This document shows, piece after piece, positions 1 to 12,140 of a DNA stretch of 64,000 nucleotides. Source of the stretch: Turnera subulata (Eukaryota > Streptophyta > Magnoliopsida > Malpighiales > Passifloraceae); contig JAKUCV010006784.1 in NCBI GenBank assembly GCA_028386065.3, positions 218,239 to 282,238 of the forward strand, read 5' to 3'. Below the pieces are notes generated by a model. It was not told the DNA's origin. It saw only the letters and a list, made by a program, of their open reading frames with translations, and ran no database searches. The position numbers and the translations under genes were made by a program. Each line of letters starts with the position of its first letter. Positions within the stretch are counted from its first letter, which is position 1.

Positions 1-213
1 TTAGGCTTTATCGTTTACAATATTAGTTTTTAAAATTAAGATTCAGTTTTTAGGGTTTATAATTTTAAGATTTTTAAAATTTTTAAGATTTAAATTATGA
101 TAAATAGCACTGTAACAAACATCTAAGATTATTGAAGGGTTAAAAGGCGTTTTATGTCCCTTTACTTTTTCATTTTCGTCGTGGTTGTCCCTGTGCTTTG
201 AAAATCATCGATC
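1..213. other. AT-rich intergenic DNA, no gene seen
   Basis: AT-rich sequence without a credible ORF. The last ~95 bases resume directly after element A at 9796, because element A inserted here. Nothing else is visible. Confidence 0.6.
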
Positions 214-218
214 TTGTC
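214..218. repeat. Target-site duplication of element A, left copy (TTGTC)
   Basis: The same five bases occur at 9796-9800 immediately after the 3' LTR. A 5-bp duplication is the expected footprint of LTR-retrotransposon integrase. Confidence 0.92.
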
Positions 219-3200
219 TGTAACGACCCGGGTAAAATTTTCGTGATCTTACCGAGTTGTTTTAACTCTTACTGTGGTAAATAAATTTTTATCACGGTTA
301 ATCGAGCATTCTACCATTTTGAATTAATTTCGAGAATTTCACCGAGAATAATCGATCTTCGGAACCTAAACCCGAAAGCCACCGATGCTACCGAAGGTAC
401 CTTGTGGTTATCGAGCTCCGGAAATCAAAATCGAGAGTTACTCGGAATTTTCAAGAATTCCACATGGCTTACCGAGCCTCGGTTTTCGATTCCGAGACTT
501 GGGCAACGCTCAGGAAAATTAGTCGGATTTTCCGAGCCCAAGTTGTATTTTCGGACACAGGACGGAATTTGACGAAAAGACGGATATACCCTTGTACTTC
601 TAACGGGTTTAAGCCGGAACGGAGGATATTTTGGTCATCGACGGACAAACAAATTCGGCCGATGCTCGTGACACGTTTTTCTCTCCCGGGCTAATTCTTC
701 TCTCTCCCGGTTTTTATTCCGCCGCCCTACCCCACTTCTTTCTTTTTCTTTATTTTTCCACCTCTCTTATTCCTTCCCCTTTTCTTTTATTTTCTTTTCT
801 TCTTCTTTCCCCGAATTTCTTCACGCCGGCCCCTCCACCTATCTTTCTTTCTTTTCTATCTTTTCTTCTTTTCTTTTCCTTTCTCTTTTCTTTTTCTCCC
901 CGGTTTCTTTCTTTCTTTCTTCTTCATCTTTTTCTTCACTCTTCTCTTCTTCCTCCCCCTTCACTTTTCTTTTCTCCCCCGATCTTTCTACTCCTTCTCC
1001 CTCTTCTTCCTTTCTTTTTCTTTCTCTCCTCTCCTCTCCTCCTTCCTTCTTTTTTCCCTCCTCTCTCCCTTTCTCCTCCCCTCTTCCCCTTCCTCTCCTC
1101 CCTGCCGCGCACCACTGCAGCCGTTGTCGTCCTCCCCTGCAGCAAGGCGCCGCCGCCTCAACCCCTTCCTCATCTCTTCCTCCCTTCATCGCCACGGCGA
1201 GCCACAGCCTTGGCTCTGCTTGCAACCGCCGCCGACCTGACGAGGAGCTTGAGTCGCCGCCCGTGGCGTGCTGGTCTCCTTTCCCCTGTTCACGCGCCGA
1301 CGATCTCCCTCCACCCTCTGCAAATCCGCGCCACCACCGAGTCCAGCACAACACCGCGCCGCCTCTCCCTTCTTCTTCCTCGCGACGCCGCCACTGCTTT
1401 CCTCCCCTGAGCCGCCACCGGCGAAGCCAAGACTGGGTAAGTCTCTGGCCGCGCCTCCCTCTCTCCTCTTCGCTTTCTTTCTTTAGATTTCTCTTGGGTT
1501 GTGTTTAATCGGGTTTTAATTAATTGTTGTGGGTTCCTGTTTGATGTCGGTTTGTGTCGTAACTTCTGGATGTGGTTTGAACTGGGGAAATTCAGGCGAG
1601 GTGGAAGATGGTGCCGCTGTTGATGTTGCTGTGGGCGTGGGTTGGTGTGTTTTGGGTGGCTGACGCAGTGGTTTGGTGGTTTTCCGGCCACCGGAAAATT
1701 GCTGTGGTAATGGTCACAGTGTTGGTGGCCGGGTTGATGATGTTGTGGTACGGTGTTGATGTGGTTGAAGAGCAGTAGCCGAGGACTGCTGCTGTGAACA
1801 GTACTTGCCGGAATCCAGTGTCTCGGAAATTTTCCGGCGATGTCTCGGGTCTACTCCGGCGAAGTCTCGGGTATTTTCCAATGGTCCCAGACATCGAGTT
1901 TTTGGGTAATTACCGGACCCTTCGGACTCTTCATAACCATAACGGACTCGGACTTTTCTTTATAACGACGTTAATCAAACGAACGTTAATTTAATTTAAT
2001 CTAATCTTAATTTTATGATTTATGCTTTAATTTCAATTATGTCTTTTAATTTATGTTTTAATTTGTTTTTCCGATTGGGCTACAAAAGAAGGTCCATGGT
2101 ATTATTTATTTTTCGGACTATCGAATTTACGCTTTACTCGGGCTAATAACGATAAAAGGCCTAGACATATATAATTATTCTATTTCACCTTTAATAACTA
2201 GAATGGTATTGGCTATATACATAGTTATACTTTTATAATGTTGTTTATATTTCTTTTAGGTAAAAATAATATTGGACATTACCTTATCTTAATTATTAAT
2301 CTATTATAAGTATATGAATATATCGTATAATGTATTGCAGCTATTCTCACCGGCTTAGATATTGCTAGACTATATCCTTACTTAAACACTTATAATTTTA
2401 TGTACACATGTACTTATGATTATATATGTAGATATCTAATTGTAAATAGTACAACTACAAATTCGAACAAATATTTTATGCTATACATTGGCTACGTTAA
2501 TTTCATACCGATGGAGATAATTTCCATTAAACGAGTTATTATAGGATATACTATTTAAATAATATCTTGACGTATTTATCGTTTCCAATATTATATAATT
2601 ATTGTATATAAAAACATATAAGTATTTAGTATTTAATTGGGAATAATATTATTTACGTCATATAGACTAAGAGTATTTACGGGCCGTAACTTGATTTATT
2701 TACAAATATATTTTCTAAAATATACATTACATACAAGTGTACGTGTATATATGCTTTCTTGTCATAAACAGTCTAAGGGCCGAGATGTCAGGCTTGGCCA
2801 CTCGGTTTTGGTTTGACTTATGATGGATATGATTGGTATATCAGATGGAAAATAGGTTGTTAGTAATTCCACAAGAATGGATAAGATAATTATGGAAATA
2901 ATAAAAGGAACTGATAAGCCGCCTAATAATTCTTAACCGGCATCATGCATAATCATTTTGTTGTGCATTATAAGTGATTATTGTTGTTATATTATAGGAA
3001 TATCAAGGCTTAACCGGATACCAGCTTCCGAGGAGTATCAGGTGAGGTTGCATATACGTCATTCCACCCGTGATAGCCGGGATGGTTGGTCTTGGAACTA
3101 CATAGGTTCCATTGCATCTTATGGTTATTGTTGTTGATAACTTTGTGATATTTGCTGATAATTATTATGAGAGTAGATTTCCTTTGATATGTGCCGAATT

Positions 3201-4819
3201 ACTTGTGTGCTTTTTTGTTTTATTGAACTGCTGAGATTTTCACTGTTGGATATTTGATTGTCGTGATTATTGCTGTTGAGATTTCCGACTGTAATATTGA
3301 ATCTCTGAATGTTGTGTTGTGATTGTTGTTGGACTATTGAACATGGAAAATCGATAATGGATATTGGAAATGGAAATTGGATAATTGGAAATTGTGTGGA
3401 CGACTTTAATGTCACTTGGGAAGTAGTGGTCTGACTCGATGGGTAAAGACTGTTTTGTGGTGGCCTTGACCTGGGTTCTTGTGGAAGCATGTCTATGCTT
3501 GGGATGTCTATCCCGTTGATTTATTTGGGATGTCTATCCCTGGGTTACTATTTTGTGATGTCTATCCCTGGGTTCGTATTTTTGGGATGTCGATCCCTGG
3601 GCTCTCTTGATTTTGGTCTGGCACCCGAAATATGTTGATCTCCAGGGCTGACCCCTAGCTTGTCCAGTGACAGGGCCCGGAAGATAAAATTGGTAATAGA
3701 AGTAATTAAGCATTCTTTTGGCCTTGGCTCAGCTTTGATTGAAATGTGTTTTTGCTTTGTTGGGCTGTGATGTGTTATGTTCATATGCATGTTGTCTCAT
3801 AATCGTACCTTGGAAGGTTGTCAGTATAGTCGGTTGACCGTGATCGGCATAGGTTGCCAGTTTGCGGGTGTTGTTGTTGACGTTGGTCGTGAGTAGTCTA
3901 TTGTTGTTGGCATCGGTTGCCAGTTGTCCTTTGTTTATTGTCGGTTTCTTTTGATAATTGTCGGATGAGTGTCAGTTGTCATTGTTGATAGGATAATGAG
4001 ATATGTTGGTTGACGAGTTGTGGTCGACGGTTGGGTAATTATTATTTCTAAGGGTATGTCGATACCCAGAGATCGGGATTAATGAGAATTGTTGTTGTAG
4101 TGGTTACGAGTTGCTGTGGTGACTGCTGTTACCGTGTTGTGTTGTGATTCTACCCGGGGAAAAGCACAGTATCGGTATGTTATCGTGCGATGAGGAACCT
4201 TTGTTGAGTATAGTCTGTCAGGACTAGAGTATGTATTGTATAGTCTGTTGAGACTGGGTCGGATACCCGATACATAGTCGAGTTGAAGTGTCCTGGTCGG
4301 GCACTAGTGTATGGTACAGTCAGTGTTAGATGGTCAGTGCATTGCATAGTCGATGGGGTGGACATTTGCATAGTCCGTATTGTTCTTTGTGACTGTATTT
4401 GTTCAGTGTTCTGTTCTCTACTCGTATGCCGTGTTGATGTGCTTTTGACTATTAAGTATATGCTATATTGTACATCATGGGTTATGTGTCGGTGAGATTA
4501 TGGAGAATCTCACCCCTCACCTGCCCCATCGGTAGACTTTATTGTCCTTTATGTAGGTATGCATCATGGCAGGCTGCGGCATCTCCTCCGACGGATCTGG
4601 ATCCATAGTTTTGCATCGAGTCAATTCATGCTTTTGCTGTGATTAATAAAAATTGCTTCCGTTGTGCTATTATTGTTATTCTACCCGACATCGGGCGTTA
4701 GTCTATTGTTGTTGGGCCGATGGGCCGCTTTTCTGTTGTATTACACAGTTTGTGCCACGTGTCGGCACTGTTGTTGGTAATTACTGTTAGTCGGGTAAAA
4801 TTTAGGTCGGGGTGTTTCA
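219..4819 (+). repeat. Element A 5' LTR (4601 bp)
   Basis: It contains, in order: a short U3-like start; a strongly pyrimidine-rich tract (about 670-1085); a GC-rich exon-like stretch (about 1100-1440) ending in a good splice-donor match, CTGGGTAAGT; a long AT-rich stretch (about 1900-2900); and an array of GGGATGTCTATCCC-type hairpins (3488-3597). Long reading frames across 404-1894 consist of low-complexity Ser/Leu/Phe or Arg/Glu translation of the biased tract and are not treated as genes. Several blocks in the second half recur in the family B LTRs, so A and B share ancestry. Confidence 0.92.
3488..3597 (+). repeat. Hairpin-motif array in element A 5' LTR
   Basis: Units GCATGTCTATGC (3488), GGGATGTCTATCCC (3501, 3527), a mismatched GTGATGTCTATCCC (3555) and GGGATGTCGATCCC (3584) each fold into a short stem with a four-base GTNN loop. 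The stems change while the loop position is kept. Related arrays occur in every A, B and B' LTR. Confidence 0.75.
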
Positions 4820-4822
4820 TTT

Positions 4823-4834
4823 TGGTAGCGGAGC
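4823..4834 (+). promoter_or_regulatory. Primer-binding site of element A
   Basis: TGGTAGCGGAGC lies four bases after the LTR terminus, where a tRNA primer should anneal. It resembles but differs from the usual plant initiator-Met site TGGTATCAGAGC. The same 12 bases occur in the B, B', Sirevirus-like and C elements here. Confidence 0.75.
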
Positions 4835-4934
4835 GGGCGGTAGGTCCTTGGGTGTTTGCAGTGTTTATTTGTTGTGCATAGTTCGTTCCACATGACTAAC
4901 ATGATTACATGCATATTCATATAGTTATTGCATT

Positions 4935-5009
4935 ATGGATCCAGTCGAGGGACGCCAGCCTGCTGCAGAACATTCACATGTAAGTGTTCTTTCTCGTGAA
5001 TATGTTTAA
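4935..5009 (+). pseudogene. Relic start of gag (MDPV-type short ORF)
   Basis: A 24-residue ORF begins MDPVEGRQ about 115 bases after the 5' LTR. The same opening, MDPVKGRQ, is found at the matching place in B (25695-25751) and B' (38811-38900), after which the sequences diverge and stop. This pattern fits a retained gag start or packaging leader from an autonomous parent; that role is inferred. Confidence 0.45.
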
Positions 5010-5170
5010 CAGCCTAGCCTTTGCGTTTCAATGCTTAACCGTACTGTTGTTTTCGACCCAAAGTTTTGAAAAAAAAAAAGAAAACGTGTTTTTGAAAGTT
5101 AAGTTTTTGAAAAATGACAAGTTTTTGGTAAAAATGGTATGTTTTTGAATAAGCGGCAATTTCGGGGACG

Positions 5171-5193
5171 AAATTCTTTTAAGGTGGGTAGAC
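5171..5193 (+). promoter_or_regulatory. Polypurine-type tract of element A
   Basis: AAGGTGGGTAGA lies immediately before the 3' LTR start at 5194, the position where plus-strand DNA synthesis is primed. An identical block precedes the downstream LTRs of family B. Confidence 0.65.
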
Positions 5194-8100
5194 TGTAACG
5201 ACCCGGGTAAAATTTTCGTGATTTTACCGAGTTGTTTTAACTCTTACTGTGGTAAATAAATTTTTATCACGGTTAATCGAGCATTCTACCATTTTGAATT
5301 AATTTCGAGAATTTCACCGAGAATAATCGATCTTCGGAACCTAAACCCGAAAGCCACCGATGCTACCGAAGGTACCTTGTGGTTATCGAGCTCCGGAAAT
5401 CAAAATCGAGAGTTACTCGGAATTTTCGAGAATTCCACATGGCTTACCGAGCCTCGGTTTTCGATTCCGAGACTTGGGCAACGCTCAGGAAAATTAGTCG
5501 GATTTTCCGAGCCCAAGTTGTATTTTCGGACACGGGACGGAATTTGACGGAAAGACGGATATACCCTTGTACTTCTAACGGGTTTAAGCCGGAACGGAGG
5601 ATATTTTGGTCATCGACGGACAAACAAATTCGGCCGATGCTCGTGACACGTTTTTCTCTCCCGGGCTAATTCTTCTCTCTCCCGGTTTTTATTCCGCCGC
5701 CCTACCCCACTTCTTTCTTTTTCTTTATTTTTCCACCTCTCTTATTCCTTCCCCTTTTCTTTTATTTTCTTTTCTTCTTCTTTCCCCGAATTTCTTCACG
5801 CCGGCCCCTCCACCTATCTTTCTTTCTTTTCTATCTTTTCTTCTTTTCTTTTCCTTTCTCTTTTCTTTTTCTCCCCGGTTTCTTTCTTTCTTTCTTCTTC
5901 ATCTTTTTCTTCACTCTTCTCTTCTTCCTCCCCCTTCACTTTTCTTTTCTCCCCCGATCTTTCTACTCCTTCTCCCTCTCCTTCCTTTCTTTATCTTTCT
6001 CTCCTCTCCTCTCCTCCTTCCTTCCTTTTTCCCTCCTCTCTCCCTTTCTCCTCCCCTCTTCCCCTTCCTCTCCTCCCTGCCGCGTCACCACTGCAGCCGT
6101 TGTCGTCCTCCCCTGCAGCAAGGCGCCGCCGCCTCAACCCCTTCCTCATCTCTTCCTCCCTTCATCGCCACGGCGAGCCACAGCCTTGGCTCTGCTTGCA
6201 ACCGCCGCCGACCTGACGAGGAGCTTGAGTCGCCGCCCGTGGCGTGCTGGTCTCCCTTCCCCTGTTCACGCGCCGACGATCTCCCTCCACCCTCTGCAAA
6301 TCCGCGCCACCACCGAGTCCAGCACGACACCGCGCCGCCTCTCCCTTCTTCTTCCTCGCGACGCCGCCACTGCTTTCCTCCCCTGAGCCGCCACCGGCGA
6401 AGCCAAGACTGGGTAAGTCTCTGGCCGCGCCTCCCTCTCTCCTCTTCGCTTTCTTTCTTTAGATTTCTCTTGGGTTGTGTTTAATCGGGTTTTAATTAAT
6501 TGTTGTGGGTTCCTGTTTGATGTCGGTTTGTGTCGTAACTTCTGGATGTGGTTTGAACTGGGGAAATTCAGGCGAGGTGGAAGATGGTGCCGCTGTTGAT
6601 GTTGCTGTGGGCGTGGGTTGGTGTGTTTTGGGTGGCTGACGCAGTGGTTTGGTGGTTTTCCGGCCACCGGAAAATTGCTGTGGTAATGGTCACAGTGTTG
6701 GTGGCCGGGTTGATGATGTGGTGGTACGGTGTTGATGTGGTTGAAGAGCAGTAGCCGAGGACTGCTGCTGTGAACAGTACTTGCCGGAATCCGGTGTCTC
6801 GGAAATTTTCCGGCGATGTCTCGGGTCTACTCCGGCGAAGTCTCGGGTATTTTCCAATGGTCCCAGACATCGAGTTTTTGGGTAATTACCGGACCCTTCG
6901 GACTCTTCATAACCATAACGGACTCGGACTTTTCTTTATAACGACGTTAATCAAACGAACGTTAATTTAATTTAATCTAATCTTAATTTTATGATTTATG
7001 CTTTAATTTCAATTATGTCTTTTAATTTATGTTTTAATTTGTTTTTCCGATTGGGCTACAAAAGAAGGTCCATGGTATTATTTATTTTTCGGACTATCGA
7101 ATTTACGCTTTACTCGGGCTAATAACGATAAAAGGCCTAGACATATATAATTATTCTATTTCACCTTTAATAACTAGAATGGTATTGGCTATATACATAG
7201 TTATACTTTTATAATGTTGTTTATATTTCTTTTAGGTAAAAATAATATTGGACATTACCTTATCTTAATTATTAATCTATTATAAGTATATGAATATATC
7301 GTATAATGTATTGCAGCTATTCTCACCGGCTTAGATATTGCTAGACTATATCCTTACTTAAACACTTATAATTTTATGTACACATGTACTTATGATTATA
7401 TATGTAGATATCTAATTGTAAATAGTACAACTACAAATTCGAACAAATATTTTATGCTATACATTGGCTACGTTAATTTCATACCGATGGAGATAATTTC
7501 CATTAAACGAGTTATTATAGGATATACTATTTAAATAATATCTTGACGTATTTATCGTTTCCAATATTATATAATTATTGTATATAAAAACATATAAGTA
7601 TTTAGTATTTAATTGGGAATAATATTATTTACGTCATATAGACTAAGAGTATTTACGGGCCGTAACTTGATTTATTTACAAATATATTTTCTAAAATATA
7701 CATTACATACAAGTGTACGTGTATATATGCTTTCTTGTCATAAACAGTCTAAGGGCCGAGATGTCAGGCTTGGCCGCTCGGTTTTGGTTTGACTTATGAT
7801 GGATATGATTGGTATATCAGATGGAAAATAGGTTGTTAGTAATTCCACAAGAATGGATAAGATAATTATGGAAATAATAAAAGGAACTGATAAGCCGCCT
7901 AATAATTCTTAACCGGCATCATGCATAATCATTTTGTTGTGCATTATAAGTGATTATTGTTGTTATATTATAGGAATATCAAGGCTTAACCGGATACCAG
8001 CTTCCGAGGAGTATCAGGTGAGGTTGCATATACGTCATTCCACCCGTGATAGCCGGGATGGTTGGTCTTGGAACTACATAGGTTCCATTGCATCTTATGG

Positions 8101-9795
8101 TTATTGTTGTTGATAACTTTGTGATATTTGCTGATAATTATTGTGAGAGTAGATTTCCTTTGATATGTGCCGAATTACTTGTGTGCTTTGTTGTTTTATT
8201 GAACTGCTGAGATTTTCACTGTTGGATATTTGATTGTCGTGATTATTGCTGTTGAGATTTCCGACTGTAATATTGAATCCCTGAATGTTGTGTTGTGATT
8301 GTTGTTGGACTATTGAACATGGAAAATCGATAATGGATATTGGAAAAGGAAATTGGATAATTGGAAATTGTGTGGACGACTTTAATGTCACTTGGGAAGT
8401 AGTGGTCTGACTCGATGGGTAAAGACTATTTTGTGGTGGCCTTGACCTGGGTTCTTGTGGAAGCATGTCTATGCTTGGGATGTCTATCTCGTTGATTTAT
8501 TTGGGATGTCTATCCCTGGGTTACTATTTTGGGATGTCTATCCCTGGGTTCGTATTTTTGGGATGTCGATCCCTGGGCTCTCTTGATTTTGGTCTGGCAC
8601 CCGAAATATGTTGATATCCAGGTCTGACCCCTAGCTTGTCCAGTGACAGAGCCCGGAAGATAAAATTGGTAATAGAAGTAATTAAGCATTCTTTTGGCCT
8701 TGGCTCAGCTTTGATTGAAATGTGTTTTTGCTTTGTTGGGCTGTGATGTGTTATGTTCATATGCATGTTGTCTCATAATCGTACCTTGGAAGGTTGTTAG
8801 TATAGTCGGTTGACCGTGATCGGCATAGGTTGCTAGTTTGCGGATGTTGTTGTTGACGTTGGTCGTGAGTAGTCTATTGTTGTTGGCATCGGTTGCCAGT
8901 TGTCCTTTGTTTATTGTCGGTTTCTTTTGATAATTGCCGGATGAGTGTCAGTTGTCATTGTTGATAGGATAATGAGATATGTTGGTTGACGAGTTGTGGT
9001 CGACGGTTGGGTAATTATTATTTCTAAGGGTATGTCGATACCCAGAGATCGGGATTAATGAGAATTGTTGTTGTAGTGGTTACGAGTTGCTGTGGTGACT
9101 GCTGTTACCGTGTTGTGTTGTGATTCTACCCGGGGAAAAGCACAGTATCGGTATGTTATCGTGCGATGAGGAACCTTTGTTGAGTATAGTCTGTCAGGAC
9201 TAGAGTATGTATTGTATAGTCTGTTGAGACTGGGTCGGATACCCGATACATAGTCGAGTTGAAGTGTCCTGGTCGGGCACTAGTGTATGGTACAGTCAGT
9301 GTTAGATGGTCAGTGCATTGCATAGTCGATGGGGTGAACATTTGCATAGTCCGTATTGTTCTTTGTGACTGTATTTGTTCAGTGTTCTGTTCTCTACTCG
9401 TATGCCTTGTTGATGTGCTTTTGACATTTAAGTATATGCTATATTGTACATCATGAGTTATGTGTCGGTGAGATTATGGAGAATCTCACCCCTCACCTGC
9501 CCCATCGGCAGGCTTTATTGTCCTTTATGCAGGTATGCATCATGGCAGGCTGCGGCATCTCCTCCGACGGATCTGGATCCATAGTTTTGCATCGAATCAA
9601 TTCATGCTTTTGCTGTGATTAATAAAAATTGCTTCCGCTGTGCTATTATTGTTATTCTACCCGACACCGGGCGTTAGTCTATTGTTGTTGGGCCGATGGG
9701 CCGCTTTTCTGTTGTATTACACAGTTTGTGCCACGTGTCGGCACTGTTGTTGGTAATTACTGTTAGTCGGGTAAAATTTAGGTCGGGGTGTTTCA
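5194..9795 (+). repeat. Element A 3' LTR (4602 bp)
   Basis: Near-identical copy of the 5' LTR at an offset of 4975-4976 bp, with the same pyrimidine tract, GC-rich segment, AT-rich segment and hairpin array (8463-8573). It ends GGTGTTTCA, followed by the TSD copy TTGTC. Scattered single-base differences such as CAAG/CGAG near 453/5428 separate the two LTRs. Confidence 0.93.
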
Positions 9796-9800
9796 TTGTC

Positions 9801-10720
9801 CCTCAACTTAGGTAAAACCGGGTGTTGTGGTACAGTTTACCTTCAATAACCGGTATACCTACTGTGATGGACACGTGGCAGATGACTGATGGCTAACTTT
9901 TTGTTCTTAAAATTTTTGTTTTTATATTTCAGTAATAAAAAGGAAATAAATTTTCTTAATTAAAAACAAAAAGACTTGCTTAATATCAATAATGAAATAA
10001 ATAAGACTTAATTAAGGGGATTTTAGAGTTGTAAAACTTATTTGAGGAATGACTTAAGTTATAGGACTGGTTTTCCCGAAGATATTCACGTTCTCACTTG
10101 TAGCTCCAATTCTGCCTTATTTTGTGTTTGCTTAGGTTCTTGATGGGATAAAGAAACTCAAAAGCCAACTTTTGACTGCACTCAAATCTATTCATTATAC
10201 ACCTCTGAATCAATGATAATCTTCTCTTTTTAACATTGCTTAGCTCCCAAAATGAGGAAATTATGATAGACCTTCCCATTTCAAGCCCATTTCTCATCAT
10301 AGATGTTTATTTTCAGATTTTTGTAAAAAGGGACAAAAGCTAAGAAATTTCTCATATTGATCGATTTATAAAAAATAATTTGAAAGTTAGTAAAACCTAG
10401 TTTAATGATAAAAAGTTAGAAACGGTAGCATTTGGAGCTTATCAATTCCACCTGATTATTATTAGAGTTTCCGCAAAATACCAGCCACTTTTCCTTTGTC
10501 CTTTCTCATGCTATTGGCAATGGGCGGAATGCTTTTCTATGGTGGGATTTCTAGTTGCAGCGAAGCTCATTTTCCTCTCCTGTCACTCCTCTAATTTTTA
10601 GCTCTCCAAGATTTGACTTCATGCTGCTGTGAGTCATCTCATATCTAATGATGTTGGTTCTGGCCTATTTCTCAGTTGACTCTTATAGGTTATCTCTAAA
10701 CTGATACTTCTTATATTATT
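9801..10720. other. Intergenic, AT-rich, no gene seen
   Basis: No ORF with recognisable content. The first part continues the sequence interrupted by element A. A small minus-strand frame at 10094-10300 has no recognisable features. Confidence 0.55.
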
Positions 10721-11550
10721 TAAGGATTAAAGTTTGTTTCATTCCCGTTTGGATTTTAAAGTTAGAATTCCTCCATGTGTTAGGTTTTGGCTTGTTTTCA
10801 TCCCTCTGTTCCCCCTAGATGGCCTACTTTGGTCCCTCTAGCCGAAATCCGGTAGAAAATGCTGACATGGAAACTTTTTGGGCCACGTCAGCATATGTGG
10901 AAGCCACATGTCAGGTTGAACTAACTAATTGAACCGACTCGACCCGACTGGTTCGTCCAAAAAAAATTCATTTTGCTAATCCGGTGTGGCCTTAAGGTTG
11001 TCCATCTTTTTTCTTTTTTTTCCCCCTTTTTTTAAAATTAATTTCTTTAAAACGTTTCATTGAATTAATTTTTTTTAAAAAATAAAATAATAAATTATAC
11101 TAATTAAATAATAACTAATTCTAATTATTTTTTTGAAATAATTTTTAATTCAATAAAAATTTTTCAAGAGATTAAATTGTTATAAGTTATTATTTAATTA
11201 GTATAATTTATTATTTTATTTTTGAAAGAATTTTTAATTCAATGAAGGGTTTTTAAAAAATTAATTTTGGGAAAAAATGAAAAGGAAAAATATGGATAAA
11301 CTCCGAGCCCCCACCAGATTAGCAAAATGGGTTTTTTTGTGACAAACCGGTCAGGTCGAGTCGATTCGATTATTTGGTTCGACCTGACATGTGACTTCCA
11401 CATATGCTGACATGGCACCGAAAAACTTGTCACGTCAGCATTTTCCACCGGATTTCGACTAGGGAGACCAAAGTAGACCAACTAGGTGAAAGAGATGAAT
11501 GAAAAGAAGTCAAATTCTAACACAGATGGTTTTTAACATTAAATCCTTCT
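10721..11550. mobile_element. Foldback MITE with long terminal inverted repeats
   Basis: The left arm (from about 10721) and right arm (to about 11550) are inverted copies. For example, CTACTTTGGTCCCTCTAGCC at 10823 pairs with GGGAGACCAAAGTAGACCAA at 11462, and GCTGACATGG and CCACATATGC segments also recur inverted. The AT-rich centre (about 11040-11270) is itself inverted, so almost the whole ~830 bp could fold back. There is no transposase ORF. Exact ends and TSD are not certain. Confidence 0.75.
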
Positions 11551-11900
11551 AAGGAAAGAAGTCTTTTCTTGTTCAAGAAAAGTTTATCCAAAAAGGAAGA
11601 AGAAGAAAAAAAAAAAATGGAAAGAGTCAGTAGGGTTGGTGGCAAGTGCCACGGTCAAAGAAACTATTTGGAATTGGCTAAGAGAGAGGTTGGAGGGAAA
11701 CTAGCACAAAGCAAGCAAAAGGCCTCTGCAACTTCTTCTGCTTAACAGTTTTTTCCTAAAAAATTTTTTAACTATTATTTTTATTCCCTGCTTTTGGTAA
11801 TAGTACTACTCTTTCCATAGTAAAAAAAAATCTGGCTCAAAAGTCATCTTACGTTTCGTTTATAATATTAACTATTGGGAAACCAAAGCGTCGGCGACAT

Positions 11901-11908
11901 TATAAATA
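11901..11908 (+). promoter_or_regulatory. Candidate TATA box of the first NLR gene
   Basis: TATAAATA lies about 240 bases upstream of the ATG at 12141, within an AT-rich upstream region that also has poly-A stretches near 11990 and 12120. It is the best TATA match in the gap, but no transcript evidence is available. Confidence 0.45.
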
Positions 11909-12140
11909 ATTAACGAAGATCGAGTCATTCCGCGCACACTTTTCTTGTTAATCCCTACACTAAACAGAGCAAACCACCTCCCTTTACACCCAAAAAAAAA
12001 AAACTACTTTCCTTTACAGATTAAGCTCTAGCGAGAATTTTGTGCTTCAGCTAAGAAACCTTCCTGTTTTATTTTGTTTCATTCCTGTACCCTTCTCTTT
12101 TAGACTATTTTTTCAAACACAAAAAAAGAAAAAGAAGATC

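Larger units (their letters stand above)
4820..5193 (+). other. Element A internal region (374 bp), no pol
   Basis: It holds the primer-binding site, a 25-codon ORF starting MDPVEGRQ (4935-5009), an A-rich stretch near 5070, and a terminal block GACGAAATTCTTTTAAGGTGGG before the 3' LTR. It is too short for any retrotransposon enzyme. Confidence 0.85.
219..9795 (+). mobile_element. Element A: complete non-autonomous LTR retrotransposon with giant LTRs
   Basis: Two near-identical direct repeats (219-4819 and 5194-9795) begin TGTAACGACCCGGG and end GGGGTGTTTCA. They flank only 374 bp of internal DNA and are bounded by the 5-bp duplication TTGTC (214-218 and 9796-9800). A primer-binding site follows the first LTR, and a purine-rich AAGGTGGGTAGA precedes the second. 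The ACGAAATTCTTTTAAGGTGGG ending is typical of plant Ty3-gypsy internal 3' ends, so the parent was probably a gypsy element (inference). There is no gag, protease, reverse transcriptase or integrase, so mobilisation would need a partner's proteins. LTR differences seen by eye are few (a few tens over 4.6 kb), which suggests a recent insertion. Confidence 0.93.

Noticed and set aside
631..1410. Long plus-strand frame rich in Ser/Leu/Phe/Pro, and its overlaps up to 1894 (also 5606-6870)
   Set aside because: Low-complexity translation of a CT-rich tract inside the LTR. It occurs in both LTRs, but frames differ between the copies and no domain is present.
12042..12140. 33-residue N-terminal extension of the first NLR
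   Set aside because: The extension has Phe-rich and poly-Lys translation of 5' UTR-like sequence. The MAEVLVAGAALSAF start at 12141 matches the family.
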